Below, piece by piece: positions 1 to 8,487 of a stretch of 64,000 nt of DNA. Under the pieces are notes generated by a model. It was not told the DNA's origin. It searched no databases and worked only from the letters and a program-made list of their open reading frames with translations. Where the stretch lies: assembly GCF_001625695.1 (NCBI RefSeq), contig NZ_AUXY01000088.1:59900-123899 (forward strand). The letters run 5' to 3'. Source of the DNA: Pseudoalteromonas luteoviolacea H33-S. GTDB taxonomy: Bacteria > Pseudomonadota > Gammaproteobacteria > Enterobacterales > Alteromonadaceae. Every line of letters begins with the position of its first letter. The stretch's first letter is position 1. Both the position numbers and the translations under genes were made by a program.

Positions 1-2
1 TA

Positions 3-2021
3 AGTAAGCAAGTAAAGATCACGGGGATTGTGCAGGATGTTACTGACTTAAAGCAAAAAGAATTATCTTTGCTTGAGAGTGAGGCAAAAATGCGTGCAAT
101 AGTTGATACAGCAGCCGATCCAATCATTGTTATTGACACTCAAGGATTCATTCAAGAGTTTAGTCCTTCTGCGAGTAAAGTATTTGGGTATAGCAAAGAT
201 GAAGTGTTAGGTCAGAATTTGAAAGTGTTGATGCCAGAACCAACACGAAGTGAGCATGATAAGTACCTTGAAAAGTATAAACAAACTGGTATACGTAATG
301 TGATAGGTAATAAAAGAGAGGTGACTGCACTGAGGAAAAATGGCAATCAATTTCCAATTGATTTAGCGGTGACAGAAACAAACATTGCAGGTAAAGGCTA
401 TTACACAGCCATCATCAGAGATATTACCCAAAGAAAAGAAGCAGAAGAAATATTATTAGAGGCAATGAAAGCCGCCCAGAGTGCCACAGTTGCAAAGTCC
501 ACATTTTTAGCCAATATGTCTCATGAAATTCGCACGCCTATGAATGCAATAGTTGGCTTGTGCAGCTTGATGTCTGATACTCCGCTATCTCAAAAGCAAC
601 AAGGCTATTTAACAAAGTTGACGCGCGCATCAAACAGTTTACTGAATATCATTAACGACATTTTAGACATATCAAAAATTGAGTCAGGGAAGCTTGAAAT
701 TGAGCATATACCTTTTCGTTTAGAAGATGTTGTGGATTTAGCAAGTGATATTATTTGTGACCGGGCTCAAGAGAAAAATATTGATTTTTACATAGAGATT
801 GCTAGCTCTGTGCCTACGGCTTTAATTGGTGACCCTGTACGTTTAGGGCAAATACTCATTAACTTACTGGGCAATGCTGTTAAATTCACGCCAAATAACG
901 GGAAAGTCGTTCTAAAGCTTGAGGCTGACACATTAACAGATACAAAAGTCATGCTTTTAGTGTCAGTGATCGATACTGGTATCGGCATCGCTAAAGATAA
1001 ACAAGAAAAGCTCTTTTCAGTTTTTACCCAAGCTGATATTTCTACAACAAGAGAGTTTGGTGGGACTGGTTTAGGTTTAGCGATTTGTCGTAATTTAGTT
1101 TCGATGATGGGGGGACAAATTGGCCTTGAAAGTGAATTGGGTTCTGGCAGTCGATTTTACTTTACGGTGAATATTTTAAGACAGCAAGGGATACCATCAG
1201 CAAGGCAGCAAAAGACCAATACTATCGATAAAAAAGAATATGCGGATCAGGCGGAGCGGATTAAGAATATTGAAATTCTGTTGGTTGAAGACAATGATAT
1301 AAATCTAGAAATTGCATTAGAACTCTTAACGAGTATAGGAATACAAGTTGTTACGGCGACTAACGGTAGTGAAGCAATAAGCGTGCTTAAGGAGAAACCA
1401 AATATTGGCTTGATTCTAATGGACTGCCAAATGCCAATTATGGATGGATATAGAGCCACTGAGTTAATTAGGCAAGACAAACGGTTTATTGACCTACCTA
1501 TTATCGCTCTGACAGCCAATGTTATGCCTGAGGATATAAAAAAGATTGAATTGAGCGGAATGAATGGTTTTATTGCTAAGCCGTTGAACGTTGATACACT
1601 GTTTCAAATGATATTTGAAGGAGTTAAGCCTTTAATAAGCTCGTCTGAATCAAAATTAAACTTGCCAGTAGAAGGTTTTAATTCCGATATTGATTTTGAA
1701 TTGGGTTTAAAGCAAGTAAATGGTGATGTTGATTTTTATAAAAAGATGGTGGAAAAATTCCGTATGAAACAGTCAGACTTCACTCAGAGACTTAGGTTAC
1801 TGGTTGAAGATAAAAAGTTTGAAGAGGCGAGGAGAGAGGCTCATACTTTAAAAGGTCAAGCTGCCTACCTGGGCTTTAATTCAGTTTCCGCAAAAGCTGC
1901 GTTGTTAGAGAGTAAGTGTGCGGATAAGCAACTTTGGGATGATATTGAATACGAAGTCAATAGTGTCGCCTCATTAATCAACACGGCAATTAATGAGGCA
2001 GAGTTAAATATAACTACTTAA
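3..2021 (+). CDS. hybrid sensor histidine kinase, 5'-partial
   Basis: A membrane-associated or cytosolic phosphorelay sensor whose 5' end lies outside the window: the frame is open from base 3 and the first residues read like the end of a PAS domain (GIVQDVTDLKQKE). Numbering from the GTG at 30, a second PAS domain spans about 20-137. HisKA follows with the H-box HEIRTPMN (His165), then a HATPase_c domain with the N box and GTGLGLA motif. A receiver domain has acidic LVEDNDIN and phospho-acceptor Asp465 (LMDCQMP), and a C-terminal Hpt domain carries His605 in HTLKGQAA. This is the full His-Asp-His relay architecture. The stop overlaps the convergent receptor gene by 4 nt, so no terminator separates them. 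The signal sensed is unknown. Confidence 0.93.
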   Translation, partial: SKQVKITGIVQDVTDLKQKELSLLESEAKMRAIVDTAADPIIVIDTQGFIQEFSPSASKVFGYSKDEVLGQNLKVLMPEPTRSEHDKYLEKYKQTGIRNVIGNKREVTALRKNGNQFPIDLAVTETNIAGKGYYTAIIRDITQRKEAEEILLEAMKAAQSATVAKSTFLANMSHEIRTPMNAIVGLCSLMSDTPLSQKQQGYLTKLTRASNSLLNIINDILDISKIESGKLEIEHIPFRLEDVVDLASDIICDRAQEKNIDFYIEIASSVPTALIGDPVRLGQILINLLGNAVKFTPNNGKVVLKLEADTLTDTKVMLLVSVIDTGIGIAKDKQEKLFSVFTQADISTTREFGGTGLGLAICRNLVSMMGGQIGLESELGSGSRFYFTVNILRQQGIPSARQQKTNTIDKKEYADQAERIKNIEILLVEDNDINLEIALELLTSIGIQVVTATNGSEAISVLKEKPNIGLILMDCQMPIMDGYRATELIRQDKRFIDLPIIALTANVMPEDIKKIELSGMNGFIAKPLNVDTLFQMIFEGVKPLISSSESKLNLPVEGFNSDIDFELGLKQVNGDVDFYKKMVEKFRMKQSDFTQRLRLLVEDKKFEEARREAHTLKGQAAYLGFNSVSAKAALLESKCADKQLWDDIEYEVNSVASLINTAINEAELNITT

Positions 2022-4243
2022 AAGCGATATTTTAGGTTAGCTGTGATGGTACGGCGTTGGCCATAGAAGCAATCCCCACGGTATAAACAACTGGTAATGA
2101 CTGTCTTGTCTGTTAAGTTGTCGATGTTAAGGCTTAACTCATAGTCGTTAAATTGATAGCCAACCATCATGTCATATAATGTAAAGCTATCTGTGGTAAG
2201 CGCCTTGTGATATTCAACACTACCAACAGAGACCGAGCGGCTACCATCAAATGTTTTGCCTACATATCGAATACCTGCACCAAACTTTAACCCCTCTAAC
2301 AGGTTGTCTGCACGGTAAGTTGCCCATACTGATGCCAAATGCTCTGGGGTTGCTGACAGAGGCACATCATCAGTGCCAGTTGTTAATACAGCACCAGCCA
2401 TAATTTGCTGCTGCCGATCCGGAGCCTGTTGAGCTAACATAGCTGCCTGAGTAAAGATTTCTTGTGCAGATAGAGGAGTGGTATCTTGCTCAGATTCTGT
2501 GTACGCATATGAAGCATATACATCTAAATTTTCCCACTCTAGTTGCGCTTCAATCTCAAAGCCATCAACTGAGACTTCACTATCTTGTACATGTTCGAGA
2601 GGGGAAATTTTTCTTACATGATTTTTATCTGTGATATGGAAAACACTAGCAGTAATTAAGTGTTCAGTGCCAGCAGGTTGATATTTCACACCGTATTCTA
2701 TTTGCTCACCTTCTTTAGGCTTGAAGCTTCCGCCTTGTGGCCTTAAATCATATATAGGCTGGAATGACTCTGAGTAGCTAACATAAGGTGAAATACCATT
2801 TTCAAATTGGTATAGTCCGCCAATTCTACCTGTTAAAGCACTTTGCGATTTTTTAACTTGCAATAGACTTGCTACATCACCCACTTTTTCCCATGTTTTT
2901 TGCTCGAGATCGTCGTGGCGAAGTGCAGTGTTTAATACAAAATTATGGTATTCAAACGTCGCTTGGATGTATCCACCAAGTTGAGTATTGACTTGTTCTG
3001 GCGCGATGTCTTTTATTTCAGTTGGTAATGGATCATTTAAACCGTATACAGGGTTGTATAAATCTAATGGAGAAGAGACTCCACCGCGCAAACGACTGGT
3101 GCGTGTTTCTGCGTCTTGGAAATCAATACCAGCAACAATGTTTACTTCTACGTCATTGAATTCGATGTACTGATGCAGTTGGATATCACTTAACAAGCTC
3201 TTTGATTCGCCATCTGACATGCTAAATATACGCTTGATTGAGCGTTTATCTGCTTCAAACTTAGGTGGCCAAGAAAAAATAGTACGGTACTCAGAAGCGC
3301 TATCACTATAGCGAGTAGACCAGTTAACTTGCGTGTCTTCAGCAATACTGTGCTCTACGATTGTTGTGATTGCAAACTGTTCCGTATCGTAGCGATCCCA
3401 ACCCGGCTCACTCACAAATCGTTCACTCGGGATTTGACCATATTTTGCTGGTAAAATGGTGCCTTCGTGAGGGAAGAATTGAGTTGAAGACCCTGACTCA
3501 TTTTCTTGTATATTAGTCAAGATTGTTAAACGAGTATCTTGGTTGATATCCCAAGCAAAGCTTGGTGCAAATACAAGTGTATTGTCTTCGACAAAGTCTG
3601 TTTGGGTATCACTATTACGATATACACCGACAAATCTTGCTTGATATTCATCGCTTTGACCAAAGGCTGTGTTGTAGTCACCAGCGAGCTGCGCGCGATC
3701 ATAGTTACCAACTTGTGCCCAGATCTCGCCTTGGGTTTCGCTGTGTGGACGTTTTGATACTGAGTTTATGATACCGCCTGTTGAGCCTTGACCATAAAGA
3801 ACAGAAGAGGGGCCTTTTAAAATTTCAACGCGCTCAAGTGTATAGGGGTTAGTACGTGTATTGTTGTAGTGTCCAAACTGCATTTGTAGGCCGTCTACAT
3901 AAATTAGAGGGTCTACACCACGCACTTTTGACCAATCACCACGGGTATCGACACCATATGGGCCATTGTATACACCAGCTACATAACCAATTGCATCTTG
4001 TAAGGTTTCTGCACCAAGATCGGCGATTCGCTTTGAAGTTAAAACAGAAACTGATACAGGTGTTTTGGTAATAGGCACATCTGATTTTGATGCACTTGCA
4101 CTAACATAAGAAATAAGCCCTTTAGGACTGACTTCAATCACTTCCAATTCATTTTTTTTTGAATCGTCAGCGAGTGACACACCAGAAAAAGCAATCGCAA
4201 GTGCTGAAAGAAGCATTGGATATTTGGTTTTAAATGAGCGCAT
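2018..4243 (-). CDS. TonB-dependent siderophore receptor
   Basis: An outer-membrane ferric-siderophore importer of 741 aa, the usual size for the family. A signal peptide ends near SGVSLADD. A plug domain follows (about 50-165: TPVSVSVLTSKRIADLGAETLQ, and LKGPSSVLYGQGSTGGIIN), then a long beta-barrel ending in an aromatic residue (NLKYRF). The ATG is preceded by AAGGAAA. A clear Fur-box palindrome about 45-60 nt upstream indicates iron repression. The gene is monocistronic and runs convergently into the hybrid kinase. The substrate cannot be read from sequence; the plug and barrel resemble the FhuA/FpvA/FoxA-type group (TIGR01783-like). Confidence 0.92.
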   Translation of the reverse strand: MRSFKTKYPMLLSALAIAFSGVSLADDSKKNELEVIEVSPKGLISYVSASASKSDVPITKTPVSVSVLTSKRIADLGAETLQDAIGYVAGVYNGPYGVDTRGDWSKVRGVDPLIYVDGLQMQFGHYNNTRTNPYTLERVEILKGPSSVLYGQGSTGGIINSVSKRPHSETQGEIWAQVGNYDRAQLAGDYNTAFGQSDEYQARFVGVYRNSDTQTDFVEDNTLVFAPSFAWDINQDTRLTILTNIQENESGSSTQFFPHEGTILPAKYGQIPSERFVSEPGWDRYDTEQFAITTIVEHSIAEDTQVNWSTRYSDSASEYRTIFSWPPKFEADKRSIKRIFSMSDGESKSLLSDIQLHQYIEFNDVEVNIVAGIDFQDAETRTSRLRGGVSSPLDLYNPVYGLNDPLPTEIKDIAPEQVNTQLGGYIQATFEYHNFVLNTALRHDDLEQKTWEKVGDVASLLQVKKSQSALTGRIGGLYQFENGISPYVSYSESFQPIYDLRPQGGSFKPKEGEQIEYGVKYQPAGTEHLITASVFHITDKNHVRKISPLEHVQDSEVSVDGFEIEAQLEWENLDVYASYAYTESEQDTTPLSAQEIFTQAAMLAQQAPDRQQQIMAGAVLTTGTDDVPLSATPEHLASVWATYRADNLLEGLKFGAGIRYVGKTFDGSRSVSVGSVEYHKALTTDSFTLYDMMVGYQFNDYELSLNIDNLTDKTVITSCLYRGDCFYGQRRTITANLKYRF

Positions 4244-4284
4244 GATTTTCCTTCATTATTAAATAATCGCGCGAATAGTATTGT

Positions 4285-4305
4285 AAGTGATAACGATTAT
4301 CAATG
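4285..4305 (-). promoter_or_regulatory. Fur box upstream of the siderophore receptor
   Basis: The core tgataacgattatca (4288-4302) is a perfect inverted repeat around a central cga and matches the GATAAT/ATTATC logic of the gammaproteobacterial Fur box. It lies 45-59 nt upstream of the receptor start, where it would cover a promoter. Repression by Fe-Fur is inferred from the site and the gene type. Confidence 0.85.
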
Positions 4306-4623
4306 GTGTTTTTGGTGTTTTTATTATAAGAAACATATATGTAAGAAATTACTTAACACACCGCCACGTCTCTTAATTTTAAATTTACATACATACCTCT
4401 AATTGGAACGTTAATGTGTGGATTTACAGGTGGTCAAATTATGGTTGGAATCGTAATTTAAACTGATAATTAAGGTTGAGTCTGATTAGTTACTGTGTTG
4501 TTACTGTGTTTCAATAACCTATATGTTTGCGGTTAATTGTTGGAAATACAAGACTATTGGTAGTGCTTAACTGGTTTTCTATGGGATATAATCCAAGGTA
4601 GGTTATTAGAGGTAAAAATTAAT
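4306..4623. other. intergenic region with an 11-bp tandem direct repeat
   Basis: This divergent intergenic region serves the receptor (left) and the LytS-type kinase (right). At 4490-4500 and 4501-4511 the 11-mer ttactgtgttg/t occurs twice back to back, about 113-134 nt before the kinase start. LytTR regulators bind imperfect direct repeats, so this is a candidate operator for the adjacent response regulator. Otherwise it is AT-rich with no gene seen. Confidence 0.4.
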
Positions 4624-5694
4624 TTGAATTGGCAAGCTTTAGTCGATAATCGACAACGATTTTTTTGGGTTTTACAGATATCCGGTTGGATCGGTTATGC
4701 ACTGGTTAACTATATAGGCTCAAAAGTATTTGAAATGCGAGACATTTATGTATTTGTCATCGTACTCAATGCGTATGCTGGTTGTTTGATGACGGTGCCA
4801 CTTAGGTACCTCTACCGACGGGTATGGAATGCAAAGCCGTGGATTTTGATATTTGTTGTTTTCAGTGTTTCTTACATTACTGGTACATTGTGGTCAGTTG
4901 TACAAAAGTATAACTTGTGGGAAATATATCGACATGGTTATCGTCCAGAAGAGTGGTTTTATTACCTTCAGCAAGGGTTAGACTCAGTTTATATTGTATT
5001 GTGTTGGAGTGGCCTATATTTTGGTATTAAATATTACCAGTTACTTCAAAGTGAACGTCAAAAAGCACTTAAGGCCAATACTATGGCGCACGAAGCGCAA
5101 TTAAAAATGCTTCGTTATCAGCTAAACCCTCATTTCTTATTTAATACATTAAACGCAATATCGACATTGATATTAGTCGAAGAGAACAAAGACGCTAACC
5201 AGATGGTGTCTAGATTAAGTGACTTTTTAAGGTATACCTTAAATACAGATCCAATTAAAAAAGTGCCACTAGAGCAGGAGCTTCACGCATTAAAGTTGTA
5301 TTTAGAGATAGAGAAGGTTCGCTTTGACGAACGTTTGGCGATAGATTTAGATGTTACTGAGCAAGCAAAAAATGCGCTTGTACCAAGTCTGATATTGCAG
5401 CCATTGATTGAAAATTCCATCAAATACGCGATAGCGCATATGGATGAGGGCGGCAAGATTGAAATTAAAGCGCAAGTATTTGCCAATGAACTATTGTTAG
5501 AAGTTGGAGACAATGGTCCTGGCGCTGAGCTTACTGATGGTCAGCTAACCAATGCGAGCGGTGTTGGCATCGCAAATACCAAAGACAGATTAAAAACACT
5601 TTATGAGAATAATTACTCGTTTGTGTTATCAAATAATTCGCCTTCAGGATTGAAGGCAAACATACGAGTTCCGTTTGAAAAGGCCGAGAAGTGA
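4624..5694 (+). CDS. LytS/AlgZ-type membrane sensor histidine kinase
   Basis: A kinase of the His_kinase (PF06580) class, which pairs with LytTR regulators. The N-terminal half (about 15-140) holds four hydrophobic membrane segments. A short helical linker follows, then the H-box LNPHFLFNTLNAIS with His170, and a C-terminal HATPase with an N box (LQPLIENSIKYA) and GxG loops (DNGPGAEL, GVGIANTKDRL). There is no separate extracellular sensor domain, so the ligand is probably sensed within the membrane. The start is a TTG with AGAGG about 11 nt upstream; no ATG is available nearby. The response regulator starts 4 nt after the stop. Confidence 0.88.
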   Translation: MNWQALVDNRQRFFWVLQISGWIGYALVNYIGSKVFEMRDIYVFVIVLNAYAGCLMTVPLRYLYRRVWNAKPWILIFVVFSVSYITGTLWSVVQKYNLWEIYRHGYRPEEWFYYLQQGLDSVYIVLCWSGLYFGIKYYQLLQSERQKALKANTMAHEAQLKMLRYQLNPHFLFNTLNAISTLILVEENKDANQMVSRLSDFLRYTLNTDPIKKVPLEQELHALKLYLEIEKVRFDERLAIDLDVTEQAKNALVPSLILQPLIENSIKYAIAHMDEGGKIEIKAQVFANELLLEVGDNGPGAELTDGQLTNASGVGIANTKDRLKTLYENNYSFVLSNNSPSGLKANIRVPFEKAEK

Positions 5695-5698
5695 AGTA

Positions 5699-6523
5699 AT
5701 GAGCAAGATTAAAACGATAATTGTTGACGACGAGCCACTAGCAAGAAAGGGCTTGGCAGTCAGATTGAGAGAATTTGATGAAATAGAAGTAGTCGAACTT
5801 TGTAACAGTGGACAAAAAGCCATAGACATTTGCCAGCAGCAGGATATTGATTTGGTCTTTTTAGATATCCAAATGCCTGGGTTAAATGGTTTTGAAGTAG
5901 CGCGAATTCTAAGTGAAAGTGTTAAACCTTTGCCTGCTATTGTCTTTGTTACAGCGTTTGATCACTATGCGGTCAAAGCGTTTGAGATCCACGCTTTGGA
6001 TTACATTCTAAAACCAGTTGATGACAACAGACTAAAACAGGCGATCGAAAAAGTGCAAAGTTATTTAAAGAACCAACAAGATAACGCCCACAAGAAAAAG
6101 CTAGCCAGCTTTGTGGCGGGGATAACAGGTAACAATTGCGAAGAAATTCTAAAAAAGCTAGCCACTGGTGATGCAATTGAAGATAAAAAGTTTCCTGAAT
6201 CTCTTGCTGTAAAAGAGCAGGGCGAAATAATCAGAGTGTCGACTGCAACTATCCAATGGATTGATGCTGCGGGTGATTATATGTGTCTTCACTGTGCTGA
6301 CGGACAAACGCATATCTTACGTAAAACAATGAAAGAGTTGGAACAAGAACTCGATCCGAAACTGTTTGTACGTGTACATCGTTCTGCCATTGTAAACACA
6401 GGACAAATCAGTAAGTTAGTGACGCAAAGCAGCGGTGAATATTTGTTGGTATTGGATAACGGCCAAGAGCTTAAAGTCAGCCGTAGCTACAGAGATAAAG
6501 TGAAGTCTGCGTTGGCAAGTTAG
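5699..6523 (+). CDS. LytTR family response regulator
   Basis: Partner of the preceding kinase. The receiver domain (about 4-120) has VDDEPLAR, phospho-acceptor Asp56 in FLDIQMPGLNG, the conserved T (FVTAFD) and K (YILKPVDD). The LytTR DNA-binding domain spans about 175-272 (RVHRSAIVN, LKVSRSYRDKVK). The frame is open upstream to 5675, but the ATG at 5699 gives MSKIKTIIVDDEP, the normal family N-terminus. It sits 4 nt after the kinase stop, so the pair is co-transcribed and probably translationally coupled. Confidence 0.92.
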   Translation: MSKIKTIIVDDEPLARKGLAVRLREFDEIEVVELCNSGQKAIDICQQQDIDLVFLDIQMPGLNGFEVARILSESVKPLPAIVFVTAFDHYAVKAFEIHALDYILKPVDDNRLKQAIEKVQSYLKNQQDNAHKKKLASFVAGITGNNCEEILKKLATGDAIEDKKFPESLAVKEQGEIIRVSTATIQWIDAAGDYMCLHCADGQTHILRKTMKELEQELDPKLFVRVHRSAIVNTGQISKLVTQSSGEYLLVLDNGQELKVSRSYRDKVKSALAS

Positions 6524-6564
6524 TAACACAGCACTTTAATATCGTTTTGCCTTAATGTCTGATA

Positions 6565-6594
6565 CAAAAAAGCCCAACTAATTTAAGTCGGGCT
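6565..6594 (-). terminator. rho-independent terminator of pykA
   Basis: Read on the minus strand, agcccgact..agttgggct forms a stem with one mismatch, followed by TTTTTTG. It lies between the convergent response regulator and pykA and may also stop plus-strand transcripts weakly. Confidence 0.8.
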
Positions 6595-6619
6595 CAGTAT
6601 GTATCAGTAATCGTAAAGA

Positions 6620-8053
6620 TTATACTGTGACGATTTTCAACGTATTGGTCGCGCCAATAGTTTCCATTAAGTCACCGTGAGTAAGAATAACGGTATCACC
6701 TTTTTCTAAAGAGCCACTTTCAACAAGCGTATTTAGCGCATCATTAACAAGCGAATCAGCTGTGCAACTTGTTGAATCAAAGTACACTGGGTAAACACCG
6801 CGGTATAGTGCTGTTTGACCTAGTGTAGTGGCATGACGTGATAGCGAGTAAATTGGTAATCCAGAGCTGATCCTCGACATCAGTTTAGAAGTGTTGCCTG
6901 ATTCTGTTAAAGCGACAATAGCCTTCACTGAATCTAAGTGGTTCGCAGCGTACATTGCAGATAGAGCCAAAGTCTCTGATGTATCAGCAAACATACTGTC
7001 TAGTCTGTGCTTAGAAATATGTGTCTCAGGTTGAGATTCTGCACCTAAACATACGCGAGCCATAGTCGCTACAGTTTCTTCTGGATAATCGCCAGCTGCT
7101 GTTTCAGCCGAAAGCATAACCGCATCTGTGCCGTCTAGTACTGCGTTTGCAACATCCATTACTTCAGCACGCGTAGGCATTGGGTTGTCGATCATCGACT
7201 CCATCATTTGTGTCGCTGTGACAACAGTTCTATTTAAAGAGCGTGCGCGGCTGATAATTTGTTTTTGCTTACCTACAAGCGCTGCATCACCAATTTCAAC
7301 ACCTAAGTCACCACGCGCAACCATTACTGCATCTGATGCTAATACAATATCGTCAATTGCTTCAACTGTATCAACTGCTTCTGCGCGCTCAATTTTAGCA
7401 AGTAACTGTGCATTAGAGCCTGCCTTTTCCGCAAGACTTCTGACATAACGCATGTCATCACCGCTACGAGGGAATGAAACTGCAATGTAATCTACGCCGA
7501 TTTCCGTAGCAGTGATTAAGTCTTCTTTGTCTTTCTCCGTAAACGCTGGTGCTGTTAAACCGCCACCCAATCTATTGATACCTTTGTTGTTTGACAAGAT
7601 ACCACCAACAGTTACGGTACAATTTACTTTTTTACCGACGACTTCATCAACGGTTAATTGAATCAAACCATCGTTCAATAATAGAAGATCACCTGTATTT
7701 ACGTCTTGCGGTAATTCTTTATAGTCAATGCCCACGGCTTCAACAGTGCCCTCACCAAGGCCAAGCTCTGCATCAAGTGTGAACTTTGCACCTACCTCTA
7801 GATTCACTTTACCTTCAGCAAAAGTAGAGACACGGATTTTAGGGCCCTGTAAATCTGCAAGGATTGAAACATGCTTATCTAGTCTTTTAGAGATTTCGCG
7901 AACAGCGTCTGCTCTGTTTTTATGATCTTGCGCTACACCATGGGAAAAGTTTAGTCGTACTACATTAGCACCTGCGCGAATGATTTTTTCTAAATTATTA
8001 TCTCTATCTGTAGCTGGTCCCAGTGTGGCAACTATTTTAGTGCGTCTAAGCAT
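6620..8053 (-). CDS. pykA: pyruvate kinase (type II)
   Basis: Cytosolic glycolytic enzyme converting phosphoenolpyruvate and ADP to pyruvate and ATP. At 477 aa it has the PykA length. The N-terminus MLRRTKIVATLGPATDRDN and NVVRLNFSHG are typical of E. coli PykA. The active-site motif ILADLQGPKIR and the metal/catalytic region AKIERAEAVDT followed by MVARGDLGVE are intact, as is TATQMMESM. The ATG is preceded by AGGAGAA. The gene is divergent from gnd, so two central-carbon genes share a 434-bp regulatory region containing a strong palindrome. Confidence 0.96.
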   Translation of the reverse strand: MLRRTKIVATLGPATDRDNNLEKIIRAGANVVRLNFSHGVAQDHKNRADAVREISKRLDKHVSILADLQGPKIRVSTFAEGKVNLEVGAKFTLDAELGLGEGTVEAVGIDYKELPQDVNTGDLLLLNDGLIQLTVDEVVGKKVNCTVTVGGILSNNKGINRLGGGLTAPAFTEKDKEDLITATEIGVDYIAVSFPRSGDDMRYVRSLAEKAGSNAQLLAKIERAEAVDTVEAIDDIVLASDAVMVARGDLGVEIGDAALVGKQKQIISRARSLNRTVVTATQMMESMIDNPMPTRAEVMDVANAVLDGTDAVMLSAETAAGDYPEETVATMARVCLGAESQPETHISKHRLDSMFADTSETLALSAMYAANHLDSVKAIVALTESGNTSKLMSRISSGLPIYSLSRHATTLGQTALYRGVYPVYFDSTSCTADSLVNDALNTLVESGSLEKGDTVILTHGDLMETIGATNTLKIVTV

Positions 8054-8487
8054 CAGATTCTCCTGTAGGCTGCTCTTGCTAACATCTTTTTCAATTGAAA
8101 GTGGTTAAATAGTGGTCTTTTAAACCTTAATTAAGCAAATATTCTCAGATAATTACGCTTTTATGTAAAGTTTTGCCACTAAACCCTTTTTCATACACAA
8201 ATTAAATTATATGATCTGTATGACGTGATTATGACACCGGTGTCAGTGGTCGTCAATCTTAGAGTGAAAGAAGATTAGCTTTAACACTCTGACTGATAAT
8301 GTGTTTAGCCTGTGTGTAGAGCAAACTTTTGCTTGTGCTAAAACACGAGATGACTAAAAAAGTACTAAACTTCAAATTGTTTGATACTTAAGGTGGCCCG
8401 AGCAGAATATTATTGAATGCTCAGGTATAATGTACCGGACATCGTGTAGACGAATTTAAGTGTGGTTGTTACCGAGGAGGAAACTTA
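8054..8487. other. divergent pykA/gnd regulatory region
   Basis: No coding sequence was recognised. It contains the nested palindrome at 8221-8255 and, at 8200-8209, the sequence aattaaatta, which matches only the core of the HexR consensus (TGTAATTAAATTACA). In AT-rich DNA that partial match is weak. Promoters for both genes are expected here but were not assigned confidently. Confidence 0.5.
8221..8255. promoter_or_regulatory. nested palindromic operator between pykA and gnd
   Basis: The 14-bp sequence tgacaccggtgtca (8232-8245) is a perfect palindrome with a central CG, the style of LacI-family operators. It is flanked by a second inverted pair, tgacg (8221-8225) and cgtca (8251-8255). 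It lies 179 nt from the pykA start and 243 nt from gnd. A sugar-responsive LacI/GntR-type repressor is the likely binder; its identity is unknown. Confidence 0.6.

Noticed and set aside
8200..8209. HexR-like core upstream of pykA
   Set aside because: Only the AT-rich core of the consensus is present; the flanking bases do not match, so chance is likely in this composition.
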